A stretch of 64,000 nucleotides of DNA, from positions 3,286,001-3,350,000 of the forward strand of contig CAVVHH010000002.1 of assembly GCA_963748005.1 (NCBI GenBank), given 5' to 3'. Origin of the DNA: CAILZL01 sp963748005 (GTDB lineage Bacteria > Pseudomonadota > Gammaproteobacteria > Steroidobacterales > Steroidobacteraceae). Below the pieces are notes generated by a model, which saw only the letters and a list, made by a program, of their open reading frames with translations, was not told the DNA's origin and ran no database searches. This document shows, one piece after another, positions 8,395 through 17,519 of the stretch; position 1 is the first letter of the stretch; the number at the start of each line of letters is the position of its first letter. A program made the translations under genes and the position numbers.

Positions 8395-11300
8395 ATGAAC
8401 AAATACCATCATCTGGCATGTGGACTGTTGGCTGGTGTCGGCACACTGGTGCTGGCTCCTATGGCGACTGCCCAGACTAGCAGCACGGCCGGAGCACCCG
8501 AGGCGGAATTGACCGAGGTTGTGGTTACCGGTTCGCGCGTCATTACCAATGGGAACGAGAGTCCGACGCCAGTTACGGTGGTCACGATGGAGGACCTGCA
8601 GGCCTCGCGTCCGACGACGGTGTTCGAGGGGCTGCAGGAACTGCCGATATTTGCAGCCGGCAACGGTGGCGCCGTTGGCGGCCGAACCGGGCAGGGTGGC
8701 AACAACAACTCCATCGCTTCGTTGAACCCACGCGGCCTTGGTTCAGTACGCGGCCTGGTGCTGTTCAATGGTCATCGCGTTCCGCCACAGAATCTCAATG
8801 GCCAGACCGATCTGAACCAGATTCCGCAGATGGTGCTGGAGCGCGTGGATGTGCAGACCGGCGGTTCTTCGGCTGTGTATGGCTCCGACGCCATCACCGG
8901 TGCGGTCAACTTCATCGTCAATCGCAAGTTCAATGGCTTGAAAGCCCATGCGCAGTATGGCGTGTCGGGTCGCGGCGATGCCGAGTCCAATGAAATTGGC
9001 GTGGCTTTGGGCACCGATCTGTTCAGCGGCCGCGGTCACATCATGGGCAGCGTACAGACGCACAACGACAGTGGTCTGATGCGCCAGGATCGCGAATGGA
9101 CCCAGCCGGCCGACGGTTATTCCTGGTCGCTTCAAGGCAGCGGCACGGCAGCTGCGCCATATTTCGCAACGCAATATGCCGTGGACAGTCGCATATCGTG
9201 GGGCGGTGTCATTGTCTGCCCGTCTGGAGCAGGCACGGCATCAGGTGCGGCTGGCACTCCGCGTCCGGTGTCCTGCCCCACCCGGGAACTCGTCGGTCAG
9301 AATTTCTCAGGCAATGGCGTGCTGTCGCCATTCGTCAATGGCCAAACGGCCGGCCTGGCCGGCACCAACCAGATCGGGGGCGATGGCGGCAGCGCAAACC
9401 AGTACGTTACATTGAAAGTGCCGGTGGAATTTGCGCAGGCGTACGGACGCTTCGATTTCGATATGACCGACAACCTGCATTTCTTCGTCGAGTCCTACTA
9501 CACCAAGGAAGACCAGGACTCGGTACTGGCCAACACCCGTTCCAGCTCGTCGGTCACGTCGCAGCTGAACAACGGCTTTGTCATGGACGTGAACAACGCC
9601 TTCCTGCCGGCGAGTTACCGCCAGACTCTGGTGGCGGGCGGCGAAACGACCTTCAACGTCGGCAAAGTCTGGAACATGAACTACTACGAAGGTGCCACCT
9701 TCACCTACAACAACCACAACTTCTATGTGAATACCGGTCTCGAAGGCAGTTTTGGCGACGGCTGGCGCTGGGAACTGGCTGGCACGATGAACGAGGCGGT
9801 GCAGGAAAATACGGCTCACAACACCTGGTCCACTGCCCGTTTGTTCGCCGCGCTGGATGCGGTGATGGGACCGAACGGTCAGCCCGTATGCTGGGTGTCG
9901 ACGCAACCGCAGTTTGCTGGCCTTTACCCGGGTTGTGTGCCGATGAATGTTTTTGGCCCGACGGCAACGACCCAAGCCATGTGGGATTACGTGCGCGAGC
10001 CCACGGTCTATCGGGGTACAACCGATATGACCGATGTGACGGGTAACATCTCCGGTGCACCGTTCAGCACATGGGCCGGCAAGGTCAACATGGCGCTGTC
10101 GGGGGAATGGCGCGAACTGGAATACGAACTGTACAGCGGCGGCGAACCGCAGAACGTTACTGCGCTGAACTGCGCGGCGATGGGACTCCGCTACAACTGC
10201 GTGAACAAGTCCGCCACCGATGCAGGCACGGGTCTCATTTTCCCAAACGGTACAGCGGGACTGCCGAAGGTGTCGCAAACCGTGAAGGAAGCTGCGATCG
10301 AAATGGATATCCCGCTGCTCGCAGACAAGAGCTACGCGCAGAGAATGTCCATCAATCCGGCTTTCCGCCGCGCGGAATACAGCTCCACCGGCAGCCCATT
10401 CCGGGAAATTCCGGCGTCGACGACGGAATTTGGCGCAAACACGTGGAAGGTGGGGTTGAACTGGCAGTTCAACGATGCCTATACCCTGCGCGCCACTCGT
10501 TCGCGTGACTTCCGTGCGCCCAATATGAGCGAGTTGTACCTGCCGGGTCGTATCCAGGGCTTCAACGTGCAGGATCGCCTGACAGGTGTGACCGGCACGG
10601 CGCAGCAACAGGTCGGTGGCAATATCAACGTGCAACCGGAAGTGGGTTACACCACCACGATGGGTGTGGTACTCAAGCCATGGGACAAATTCAGCCTGGC
10701 GATCGATGCCTTTCAGATCTCGATCACCGATGCCATCACCTCGATCGACGGCTCGGCAGCGCAGATCCAGGATGCGTGCTACGACAGCGGTGGTGCGTCG
10801 GAGTATTGCGCGCTGCAGACCCGCCCGGGCGGCTATTCGCGAACCCCCGCCAATCAGGCACCTTCCAATACCGCCACGTACTGGATTACCTCCCTTCCCT
10901 CGAATCTGGCGGAACTGGAAACCAGTGGTATCGACCTGGAAGCCAACTACGCAATGGCGCTGTTCGACCGTCCGTTGCAGCTGCGTTTTCTGGCTACCTA
11001 TCAGCCACATATCATCACGCGGCAGCCATTCGTGGCCGATGACGAAGCTGCAGGTGTAACGTCGCCAGTGACGCGAACCCTGTTCTCGTTCAAGTACAAC
11101 TTCACCGAAGCGCTGTCTCTGAACTGGAGCACTCGCTGGCGCAGTGAGCTGAGAAACATGAGCAAGACCATTACCAACGTGGTGCCCGGCAGTGACACCG
11201 TGGCCTCGGCCGCGTACTCGAACATGACGGTCACGTACCGTCTGCCGATGGTAAAGACCGGCGATCTCGACTTGTATTTCAACGTGCTGAACGTGTTCGA

Positions 11301-11439
11301 CAAGGCGCCGCCGGCATATGTGCCGCTGGCCAGTGGCAGCCCGTTCTCCAGCGCCGCTGGCACGGGTGGTGTGGGTTTCTATCCGGCGGATGACGGTCTC
11401 GGCCGTTATTTCAACTTGGGTGTGCGTTATCGCCTGTGA
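8395..11439 (+). CDS. TonB-dependent receptor 1
   Basis: Outer-membrane active-transport receptor, 1014 residues. A Sec signal peptide ends near MATAQ (about 27), a TonB-box-like segment TEVVVTGSRV follows, then the plug domain (TPVTVVTMEDLQASRPTTVFEGL, GLGSVRGLVLFNGHRVPP, VDVQTGGSSAVYGSDAITG) and a C-terminal beta-barrel ending in YFNLGVRYRL with a terminal aromatic-rich strand. GGGGGA lies 5-6 nt upstream of the ATG. Related receptors occur at 35477 and 48598. It probably imports the same class of large esterified or glycosidic substrate that the following secreted esterases attack (inference). The dyad operator candidate at 8213 lies about 165 bp upstream. Confidence 0.93.
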   Translation: MNKYHHLACGLLAGVGTLVLAPMATAQTSSTAGAPEAELTEVVVTGSRVITNGNESPTPVTVVTMEDLQASRPTTVFEGLQELPIFAAGNGGAVGGRTGQGGNNNSIASLNPRGLGSVRGLVLFNGHRVPPQNLNGQTDLNQIPQMVLERVDVQTGGSSAVYGSDAITGAVNFIVNRKFNGLKAHAQYGVSGRGDAESNEIGVALGTDLFSGRGHIMGSVQTHNDSGLMRQDREWTQPADGYSWSLQGSGTAAAPYFATQYAVDSRISWGGVIVCPSGAGTASGAAGTPRPVSCPTRELVGQNFSGNGVLSPFVNGQTAGLAGTNQIGGDGGSANQYVTLKVPVEFAQAYGRFDFDMTDNLHFFVESYYTKEDQDSVLANTRSSSSVTSQLNNGFVMDVNNAFLPASYRQTLVAGGETTFNVGKVWNMNYYEGATFTYNNHNFYVNTGLEGSFGDGWRWELAGTMNEAVQENTAHNTWSTARLFAALDAVMGPNGQPVCWVSTQPQFAGLYPGCVPMNVFGPTATTQAMWDYVREPTVYRGTTDMTDVTGNISGAPFSTWAGKVNMALSGEWRELEYELYSGGEPQNVTALNCAAMGLRYNCVNKSATDAGTGLIFPNGTAGLPKVSQTVKEAAIEMDIPLLADKSYAQRMSINPAFRRAEYSSTGSPFREIPASTTEFGANTWKVGLNWQFNDAYTLRATRSRDFRAPNMSELYLPGRIQGFNVQDRLTGVTGTAQQQVGGNINVQPEVGYTTTMGVVLKPWDKFSLAIDAFQISITDAITSIDGSAAQIQDACYDSGGASEYCALQTRPGGYSRTPANQAPSNTATYWITSLPSNLAELETSGIDLEANYAMALFDRPLQLRFLATYQPHIITRQPFVADDEAAGVTSPVTRTLFSFKYNFTEALSLNWSTRWRSELRNMSKTITNVVPGSDTVASAAYSNMTVTYRLPMVKTGDLDLYFNVLNVFDKAPPAYVPLASGSPFSSAAGTGGVGFYPADDGLGRYFNLGVRYRL

Positions 11440-11734
11440 GTTTTTTTTGATGAAAATGGCTGCCGATCCGGATCAATGGATCGGCAGCTCTGCTGATGCC
11501 GAGGAAGATCTCAGGTTTCGTGAACCTGCCTCATGTTAACAAGTGACGCCGACCAGAATGACATCGGACTCTGACCGGCTGACGACGCTGCTGGCCATTA
11601 CTGCATCTGGGTGCGCGTGAAGTCCCAGGCAAAACAATCCACCTCCGGTTTGCCTGAGGAGGACGTGTAACGCTCACCGGCGCGTGTCCTGGGTCCACAG
11701 GATCGCCACAGGTACCACCTCGAACAGGAATTTA
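11440..11734 (+). terminator. Hairpin after TonB receptor 1 and gene-free gap
   Basis: A perfect 11-bp stem GCTGCCGATCC / GGATCGGCAGC with an 8-nt loop lies at 11459-11488, 20 bp after the stop codon. It is not followed by a T run, so it may act as a transcript-end stabiliser or partial terminator rather than a strong one. A hairpin of the same arms and position follows TonB receptor 3. The rest of the 295-bp gap shows no gene that I can support. Confidence 0.55.
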
Positions 11735-13099
11735 ATGATAGTGACGAGATTGAAATACGCCGTTCGCCTGGTCGCGGCTCTCGCATGTCTTGCCTTGCAA
11801 CCAGCCGTGGCTGCCGAAAGCGGCGGCAACGTCAGCTCCTTGATGGGGCCGGTAAAGAGCGATCACTTCCATACAACCTTCGTGCGGCTCGGCTCAAACA
11901 ATATGAACGGGCTGCTGTATGAACCGGAGGACTCGATACCGCACGCGCGCACTGCAGTGGTTTATGCATCGCCACGCGCCCTGTTCGATTTCTCGCCTGC
12001 GGCGGAAATGGCCAATCGCGGTTATCGGGTGATGCTGGTGAAGCACTACCTCGCGGCGCGGCGGGGCGTCATTGCATCGCCGGCGGATGGCGTTACGGAA
12101 ATTTCCCGGGCCATTACTTATCTGCGCACACAAACTGGTGTGCAGAGTGTGGTGGTAATGGGCTACAGCGATGGTGGTCGTCTGGCGTTGTTTTATGCGA
12201 ATGTCGCCGAGCATGGAGCCGCTGCATGCCAGGGCGCTGAAGTCCTCTATCCGTGCGACAGTGCACAGGTCTCCGGTCTGGCCAAACCTGATGGCGTCGT
12301 GCTGCTCGATGCCGATGCGGGTGCAGTCCGTCAGCTAAGTTCCATTGACCCGGCCTACGAAGGCAACAAGCGTCGCAAGGCCGATCTGGATATGTACGCT
12401 GCTGCCAACGGCTACGATGCAAAGGCGAATGCCTCGCAGCACTCACCGGCATTCGCCACGCGCTACCTGGCGGCACAGTCAGGGCGTTACAACCACATCA
12501 TCGACGACGCGTTGTCGCGGCTGAATCTGCTGCAGCAGAACAAGGCGACCTTCACCGACGATGAGCCGCTGATAATTCCGGGCGCTGCCGATGGCAAGCT
12601 GTATTACACCGATGTGGCGCTGCTGTCGCACACCAAGAAGCCGCACACACTGCTGAAGGCCGATGGCTCCGAAGCCGAAGTAGTGGTGCAATCGGTTCGT
12701 CCTGCGTTCGCCTACAGGATAAGCAAGGTCGGTTCTCTGGAGACCACCTTGCTCACCACCGTACGGAGTTTTCTCGCCAATGACGCGATACGCACGACGA
12801 AGGACTATGCGCTGACTGAAGATGACATCCTCGGTGTAGACTGGAAATCGTCGAACAGCTCTGCGCCGCGCAACGCCGAAGGCACCAAGGTTCCGACTCT
12901 CGTATTAACTGCGAATTGCAGCTGGCTGGTCGTGCCCAGCGAGATCGTTTACGGCCATCTGGCCGCGAGCGACAAGACCTACGCGGCCGTTGACGGAGCG
13001 CTACACGACTTCACGGCATGCGAGCCGGCATATGGCGACACGAAAAAGCGGGCTTTTGATTTCGTCGATACCTGGCTGTCAAAGTCGGGGCGTTTCTGA
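11735..13099 (+). CDS. Secreted alpha/beta hydrolase, tandem copy 1
   Basis: First of four tandem paralogues of about 455 residues (454 here). The start at 11735 follows CAGGAAT; a Sec signal peptide (hydrophobic core VAALACLAL, cleavage near AVAAES, about 27) directs it to the periplasm. The nucleophile motif is VMGYSDGGR (Ser145). The C-terminal catalytic His is in GALHDFTACEP. The copies share MGPVK/Q at the mature N-terminus, DLDMYAAANGYDA in the middle and a conserved GRF C-terminus. The fold is an alpha/beta hydrolase, probably an esterase, but I cannot assign it to a named family with certainty. It follows TonB receptor 1 by 295 bp. Confidence 0.82.
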   Translation: MIVTRLKYAVRLVAALACLALQPAVAAESGGNVSSLMGPVKSDHFHTTFVRLGSNNMNGLLYEPEDSIPHARTAVVYASPRALFDFSPAAEMANRGYRVMLVKHYLAARRGVIASPADGVTEISRAITYLRTQTGVQSVVVMGYSDGGRLALFYANVAEHGAAACQGAEVLYPCDSAQVSGLAKPDGVVLLDADAGAVRQLSSIDPAYEGNKRRKADLDMYAAANGYDAKANASQHSPAFATRYLAAQSGRYNHIIDDALSRLNLLQQNKATFTDDEPLIIPGAADGKLYYTDVALLSHTKKPHTLLKADGSEAEVVVQSVRPAFAYRISKVGSLETTLLTTVRSFLANDAIRTTKDYALTEDDILGVDWKSSNSSAPRNAEGTKVPTLVLTANCSWLVVPSEIVYGHLAASDKTYAAVDGALHDFTACEPAYGDTKKRAFDFVDTWLSKSGRF

Positions 13100-13226
13100 C
13101 CGGATATCGCCGCGTTGAAGCCACGGCGCCGATCGGACTGAGCGGGAACAGCAAAGCCTTGTCTGCGCTGGTTGCTGAGCGTGGTTGGTTGCTGCGCCAG
13201 GACTCGTTAAGCTCAAGAGGATCTAT

Positions 13227-14612
13227 ATGATGAGCAGGAAAGTTGTAATTCTGGCGATGCTGGCCTTGACCGGTGCAATGGCCGCGCACAGCCAGGAAGT
13301 CCCCGCAGGCGGGCAGGCGAATGCTGCTCGTGGCAATGGGCCGATGGGGCCGGTCAAGACTGACCGCTACCACGTGAACTTCGTCCGCCTCGGCAGCAAT
13401 CGCATCAATGGATTGATGTACGAACCTGAAAAGCCGGCACCGAATGCGCGCATCGCGCTGGTGTATTCCTATCCACGGCCCAGTGCATTCGATGGTCCTG
13501 CAGCAGAGATGGCCAGTCGTGGCTACCGGGTTTTACTGGTCCGTCACTACATGGGCAGTCGCCGCGGTGAAGTCCAGTCTCCGCTCGATGGGTCCGAAGA
13601 AACCTCGCGCGGGATCGCCTATCTCCGCACGCTACCAGGCGTCGAACGCGTGGTAGTAATGGGCTGGGGTCAAAGCGTCACCCACGTGTCGCTCTATGAG
13701 AGTGTCGCCGAACACGGCCCGGCTGCATGTCAGCGTCCAGAGGTGCTTTCTCCCTGCAAAGCAGAACAGGCCAGTAACCTGACGAAACCAGATGGCGTCG
13801 TCTTTTTTGATCCGGGTCCCGGCCCTCTTACCGTGGCAAGCAATGTTGATCCTGCTGTAGACGTCAGCAGTCGCAAGGCAGATCTGGATATGTTCGCTGC
13901 CGCCAATGGCTACGACGCGATGACCGGAACAGCGAAATACTCAAGTGAATTCAGCAAACGATTCTTTGCAGCGCAGTCCGCTCGCAACATGCAAATCATC
14001 AACAACGCAGTTGCGCGGCTGAAAGCTGTGCAACAGGGCAAAGGCCGGTTCACCGACAGTGAACCGTTTACGGTCGCCGGTGCAGTCAACGTCAGAGCGC
14101 GTTCGAGCCTGCATCGCACCGACACAACGCTGCTGTCGCGAACCAAGCGTCCTCATACGCTATTGAAGGCCGATGGTACGAAACCTCAGGTCATCGTTCA
14201 GTCAGTCCGCACTCCGACGGGAATCGACGATATCAAGTCGCTCGGTCGGTGCTGCGAGCAGATCAACTACACCGTCCATGAATTTCTGACCAACGACGCA
14301 GTGCGTACCACCGGGGACTTCGCCTTGACTGAAGATGACATGGTGGGCGTTGACTGGAAGTCCTCCAATGCGGCACCGCCTGCGAACGCCGAAGGGATCA
14401 ACGTCCCCGCACTGGTAATCACCCAGACCTGTTTTCAGTTTGTCGTGCCCTCCGAAATTTTCTATGACCATCTTGCTTCCAAGGACAAGACCTTCGCAGC
14501 TGTTGAGGGTGGCGAACACTTTTTCACGCCCTGCAAACCTGAGTACGGCGACACCAAAAAACGCACCTTTGATTTTGTCGACCAATGGTTGACGAAGACC
14601 GGGCGGTTCTAA
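13227..14612 (+). CDS. Secreted alpha/beta hydrolase, tandem copy 2, nucleophile missing
   Basis: Second paralogue, 461 residues, starting at ATG 13227 about 7 nt after AAGAGG. The signal peptide ends near AAHSQ (about 23). It aligns along its whole length with the other copies (MGPVKTDRYH, ADLDMFAAANGYDAMTG, SKDKTFAAVEGGEHFFTPCKP). Where they have G-x-S-x-G-G, however, it reads VMGWGQSVTH, so glycine 148 replaces the nucleophilic serine and the following Gly-Gly is lost. The His motif is kept (GGEHFFTP). The frame is open and codon use is normal, so this is a maintained protein that has probably lost hydrolase chemistry, for example a binding protein, or that uses another residue. Confidence 0.8.
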   Translation: MMSRKVVILAMLALTGAMAAHSQEVPAGGQANAARGNGPMGPVKTDRYHVNFVRLGSNRINGLMYEPEKPAPNARIALVYSYPRPSAFDGPAAEMASRGYRVLLVRHYMGSRRGEVQSPLDGSEETSRGIAYLRTLPGVERVVVMGWGQSVTHVSLYESVAEHGPAACQRPEVLSPCKAEQASNLTKPDGVVFFDPGPGPLTVASNVDPAVDVSSRKADLDMFAAANGYDAMTGTAKYSSEFSKRFFAAQSARNMQIINNAVARLKAVQQGKGRFTDSEPFTVAGAVNVRARSSLHRTDTTLLSRTKRPHTLLKADGTKPQVIVQSVRTPTGIDDIKSLGRCCEQINYTVHEFLTNDAVRTTGDFALTEDDMVGVDWKSSNAAPPANAEGINVPALVITQTCFQFVVPSEIFYDHLASKDKTFAAVEGGEHFFTPCKPEYGDTKKRTFDFVDQWLTKTGRF

Positions 14613-14629
14613 TCATGGCCGGAGTGGAT

Positions 14630-16012
14630 ATGTCGATACCTAAACAGTTTTTTTCTCTTGCGGCTCTCGCCATGGTGACATGTGTCAGTGGCGTGCAGGC
14701 ACAGGAAGCTGCAGAGGGGCAGGCCAATGCTGGTCGCGGTACAGCTGCAGTGATGGGCCCGATTCAAACAGAACAATACCGGGCGACATTCGTGAAGCTC
14801 GGTTCGAATAATGCCGAAGGGCTGTTGTACGAACCGACGATGCCCGTGCCGAACGCGCGCATTGCGTTGGTGTTCACATTCCCAAGAGCCACTTTCGACG
14901 CTGTGCCGGCGATTGAACTGGCCAGTCGCGGTTATCGTGTCCTATGGGTGACGCCATTTACCGAGGATGAGTCGCCGATGGACGGCGTTGCCGAAACCTC
15001 TGGCGGCGTCAAATACATGCGCACACTGCCGGGCGTTGAACGCGTCGTGGTCATGTCGCACAGCGGCGGTGGCCGCATGATGGCGTTCTATACAAACCTG
15101 GCGCTGAACGGACCGTCGGCATGTCAGGGTCCCGAAATGATCTATCCCTGCAAGACCGAACAGGCATCCGGTCTTGCCAAGCCGGATGGCCTGGTGCTGC
15201 TCGACTCTGCTCCGGGCGCACTCAATACCGCAAGTTCGGTCGACCCTGCTTATGACGGTGACCAACGCAGCAAGACCGATCTTGATATGTATACCGCTGC
15301 CAACGGCTTTGACGCCGGACCCGGCAGCGCCAGGTATTCCGAGGAATTCCGCAAGCGATTCTACGTGGCACAATCGACGCGCAACATGCAACTTATCGAT
15401 AACGCCGTTGCACGTTTGAAACTGATTGAACAAGGCAAGGGACAGTACAGAGACGACGAACCCCTGGTTATCAAGGGCGCAGTCAATGGCGGCACGGGCG
15501 CCACGCTGTTCAATACAGATCTGAGTCTTCTCTCTCATACCAAGAAGCCGCATACCTTGCTGAAGGCTGACGGGTCATCACCCGAGGTGGTGGTGCGATC
15601 AATCCGGGCCGCCACAGGCAAACAGGACGTACGCAACCTCAATTCGGTTTGCTGCTCCAGTCTCAACTACACGGTAAAGCATTTCCTGGCTAACGATGCA
15701 CTTCGCACCACCAAGGACTTTGCCATTACTGAAGATGACATTGTCGGCGTCGACTGGAAGTCCGCGATGCGCTCCACTCCCGACAGCGCCGAAGGTATTA
15801 CGGTGCCGACGCTGATCATGACCATGACCTGTTTTCACCTGGTTGTGCCCGACGAGATCATCTATGACCATCTCGCCGCTAGGGACAAAACCTTTGCAGC
15901 TGTGGAGGGCGCTTTGCATGGCTTTACGCCCTGCAAACCGGAGTTCGGCGATACCAAGAAGCGAACGTTTGACTTCGTCGCTAACTGGTTGGCCAAGCCG
16001 GGGCGTTTCTGA
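14630..16012 (+). CDS. Secreted alpha/beta hydrolase, tandem copy 3
   Basis: Third paralogue, 460 residues. I chose ATG 14630 because GGAG lies 6 nt upstream; an ATG at 14615 is also in frame. It has a Sec signal peptide ending near GVQAQE (about 25). The nucleophile motif is VMSHSGGGR (Ser145) and the C-terminal His is in GALHGFTPCKP. It begins 17 bp after the stop of copy 2, so the copies are cotranscribed. It shares the most features with copy 4, including TPFTEDESPMDGVAETSG in the region before the nucleophile where copies 1 and 2 have RHY and KHY variants. Confidence 0.82.
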   Translation: MSIPKQFFSLAALAMVTCVSGVQAQEAAEGQANAGRGTAAVMGPIQTEQYRATFVKLGSNNAEGLLYEPTMPVPNARIALVFTFPRATFDAVPAIELASRGYRVLWVTPFTEDESPMDGVAETSGGVKYMRTLPGVERVVVMSHSGGGRMMAFYTNLALNGPSACQGPEMIYPCKTEQASGLAKPDGLVLLDSAPGALNTASSVDPAYDGDQRSKTDLDMYTAANGFDAGPGSARYSEEFRKRFYVAQSTRNMQLIDNAVARLKLIEQGKGQYRDDEPLVIKGAVNGGTGATLFNTDLSLLSHTKKPHTLLKADGSSPEVVVRSIRAATGKQDVRNLNSVCCSSLNYTVKHFLANDALRTTKDFAITEDDIVGVDWKSAMRSTPDSAEGITVPTLIMTMTCFHLVVPDEIIYDHLAARDKTFAAVEGALHGFTPCKPEFGDTKKRTFDFVANWLAKPGRF

Positions 16013-16049
16013 GTTGATCTCAAATACGCGCGCACGAGGATCTGCGGCA

Positions 16050-17417
16050 ATGAAATCAACGCTCGTTCTTATTTGCGTCGTTATGTGGACAAGTCTGTCT
16101 TGCGCGGCAGAGACGCAGGTATTTCCGGCGGCTGGACCATTGAGCAGCACTTCACCGGTGGGGCCCGTGCAGACTGAGCAATTTCACGCCACATTCGTGA
16201 AGCTAGGCGCCGAAAAAATGGATGGTGTGCTGTACGAGCCGGAAACCCCCGGAACGAACTCACGCATTGCGCTGGTTTACACCTTTCCCAGAGCCACCTT
16301 CGATGCGGTGCCACCTTCCGAGATGGCCAAGCGAGGGTATCGCGTATTGCTGGTCACGCCGTATACCGAAGATGAATCGCCGCTGGATGGGGTTGCCGAG
16401 ACGTCCGGAGCGATTGTTTATATGCGCTCGTTGCCGGGTGTGCAGCGCGTCGTGGTCATGGGCCACAGTGGTGGCGGCCGTCTGATGGCCTTCTACGCGA
16501 ATGTTGCATTGAATGGTCCGTCTGGCTGCCAGCAACCTGAACTTCTGTATCGTTGCAAGAGCGATGAGGTGACCGGTCTGGCAAAACCGGATGGTGTGGT
16601 GCTCCTGGATCCTTCACCGGGTACCATCAACTCGGCGGCTTCGGTAGATCCTGCTTTCGAAGGCAACAAGCGAACGCGATCTGAGCTGGATATGTATGCA
16701 GCTGCTAACGGCTACGATGCCAAAACCGGCGGCGCCAACTACTCAGCCGGGTTCATCAAGCAATTTTACGCAGCGCAATCCGCGCGTAATCAGCAATTGA
16801 TAGACAGCGCTGTGGCACGCCTGCAGCTTCTTGAGCAGGGCAAGGGCGCGTTTCCCGATGATGAACCCCTGGTGATTCTAGGTATGGTGAATGGCGGTGA
16901 TGCCGTCAGGTTGTATCACACCGATCTTAATATTCAGTCACGCACAAAAAGGCCGCGCACTTTGCTCAAGGCTGATGGCTCGATGCCTGAAGTCATTGTG
17001 CACTCGGTTCGCCCAGCCACGGGTGCACGCGATATGCGTAACATTGGATCGCTGGGCAATGCTTCGCTTAACACTACCGTGCGTGACTTCCTCGCCAACT
17101 ACGCATTGCGCACGACCAAGGATTTTGCATTAACTGAAAACGACATCCTGGGTGTCGACTGGAAATCATCATTGCGTTCCACGCCGCTCAGTGCGGAGGG
17201 CATCACGGTGCCAACGCTGGTGCTGAGCATGAACTGCTACTTTTTTATCGTCTCCGACGAAATCATTTTCGAACACTTGGCCGCAAAGGACAAAACCTTT
17301 GCCGTGGTCGAAGGCGCAGTGCACGGGTTTACGCCGTGCAAGCCGGAGTATGGCGATACGGTAAAACGCACTTTCGACTTTGTCGACAGGTGGCTGGCCA
17401 AACCGGAGCGCTTCTGA
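16050..17417 (+). CDS. Secreted alpha/beta hydrolase, tandem copy 4
   Basis: Fourth paralogue, 455 residues, with a start at ATG 16050 preceded by GAGGA and a short Sec signal peptide (LVLICVVMWTSLSCAAE). The nucleophile motif is VMGHSGGGR (Ser140), and the His motif is GAVHGFTPCKP. The Cys-Cys pair present in copies 2 and 3 (RCCEQ, VCCSS) is replaced by Gly-Asn in NIGSLGNASLN. It starts 37 bp after copy 3 and is followed 102 bp later by an esterase gene. An open stretch upstream of this start overlaps copy 3 and is not coding. Confidence 0.82.
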   Translation: MKSTLVLICVVMWTSLSCAAETQVFPAAGPLSSTSPVGPVQTEQFHATFVKLGAEKMDGVLYEPETPGTNSRIALVYTFPRATFDAVPPSEMAKRGYRVLLVTPYTEDESPLDGVAETSGAIVYMRSLPGVQRVVVMGHSGGGRLMAFYANVALNGPSGCQQPELLYRCKSDEVTGLAKPDGVVLLDPSPGTINSAASVDPAFEGNKRTRSELDMYAAANGYDAKTGGANYSAGFIKQFYAAQSARNQQLIDSAVARLQLLEQGKGAFPDDEPLVILGMVNGGDAVRLYHTDLNIQSRTKRPRTLLKADGSMPEVIVHSVRPATGARDMRNIGSLGNASLNTTVRDFLANYALRTTKDFALTENDILGVDWKSSLRSTPLSAEGITVPTLVLSMNCYFFIVSDEIIFEHLAAKDKTFAVVEGAVHGFTPCKPEYGDTVKRTFDFVDRWLAKPERF

Positions 17418-17519
17418 AGATCCCCCAAATTCTTTCATTAAACAACACACTGCAAAGCATAGAGGTCATGGCTGTGTAGTGTTCGACAAACCAACTAATG
17501 CCGTCATCGAGGAACATCC

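Noticed and set aside
9307..11010. 567-codon open frame on the minus strand inside TonB receptor 1
   Set aside because: Composition is Arg/His/Gly-rich without any domain, and it is opposite a clear receptor gene. It is a shadow of codon bias.
11440..11450. Run of eight T after the TonB receptor 1 stop codon as a terminator
   Set aside because: No hairpin precedes the T run; the hairpin lies behind it, so it does not form a Rho-independent terminator in this order.
11534..11551. GTTAACAAGTGACGCCGA as a further copy of the dyad
   Set aside because: Only the left half matches; the right half does not resemble TGTNGAC.
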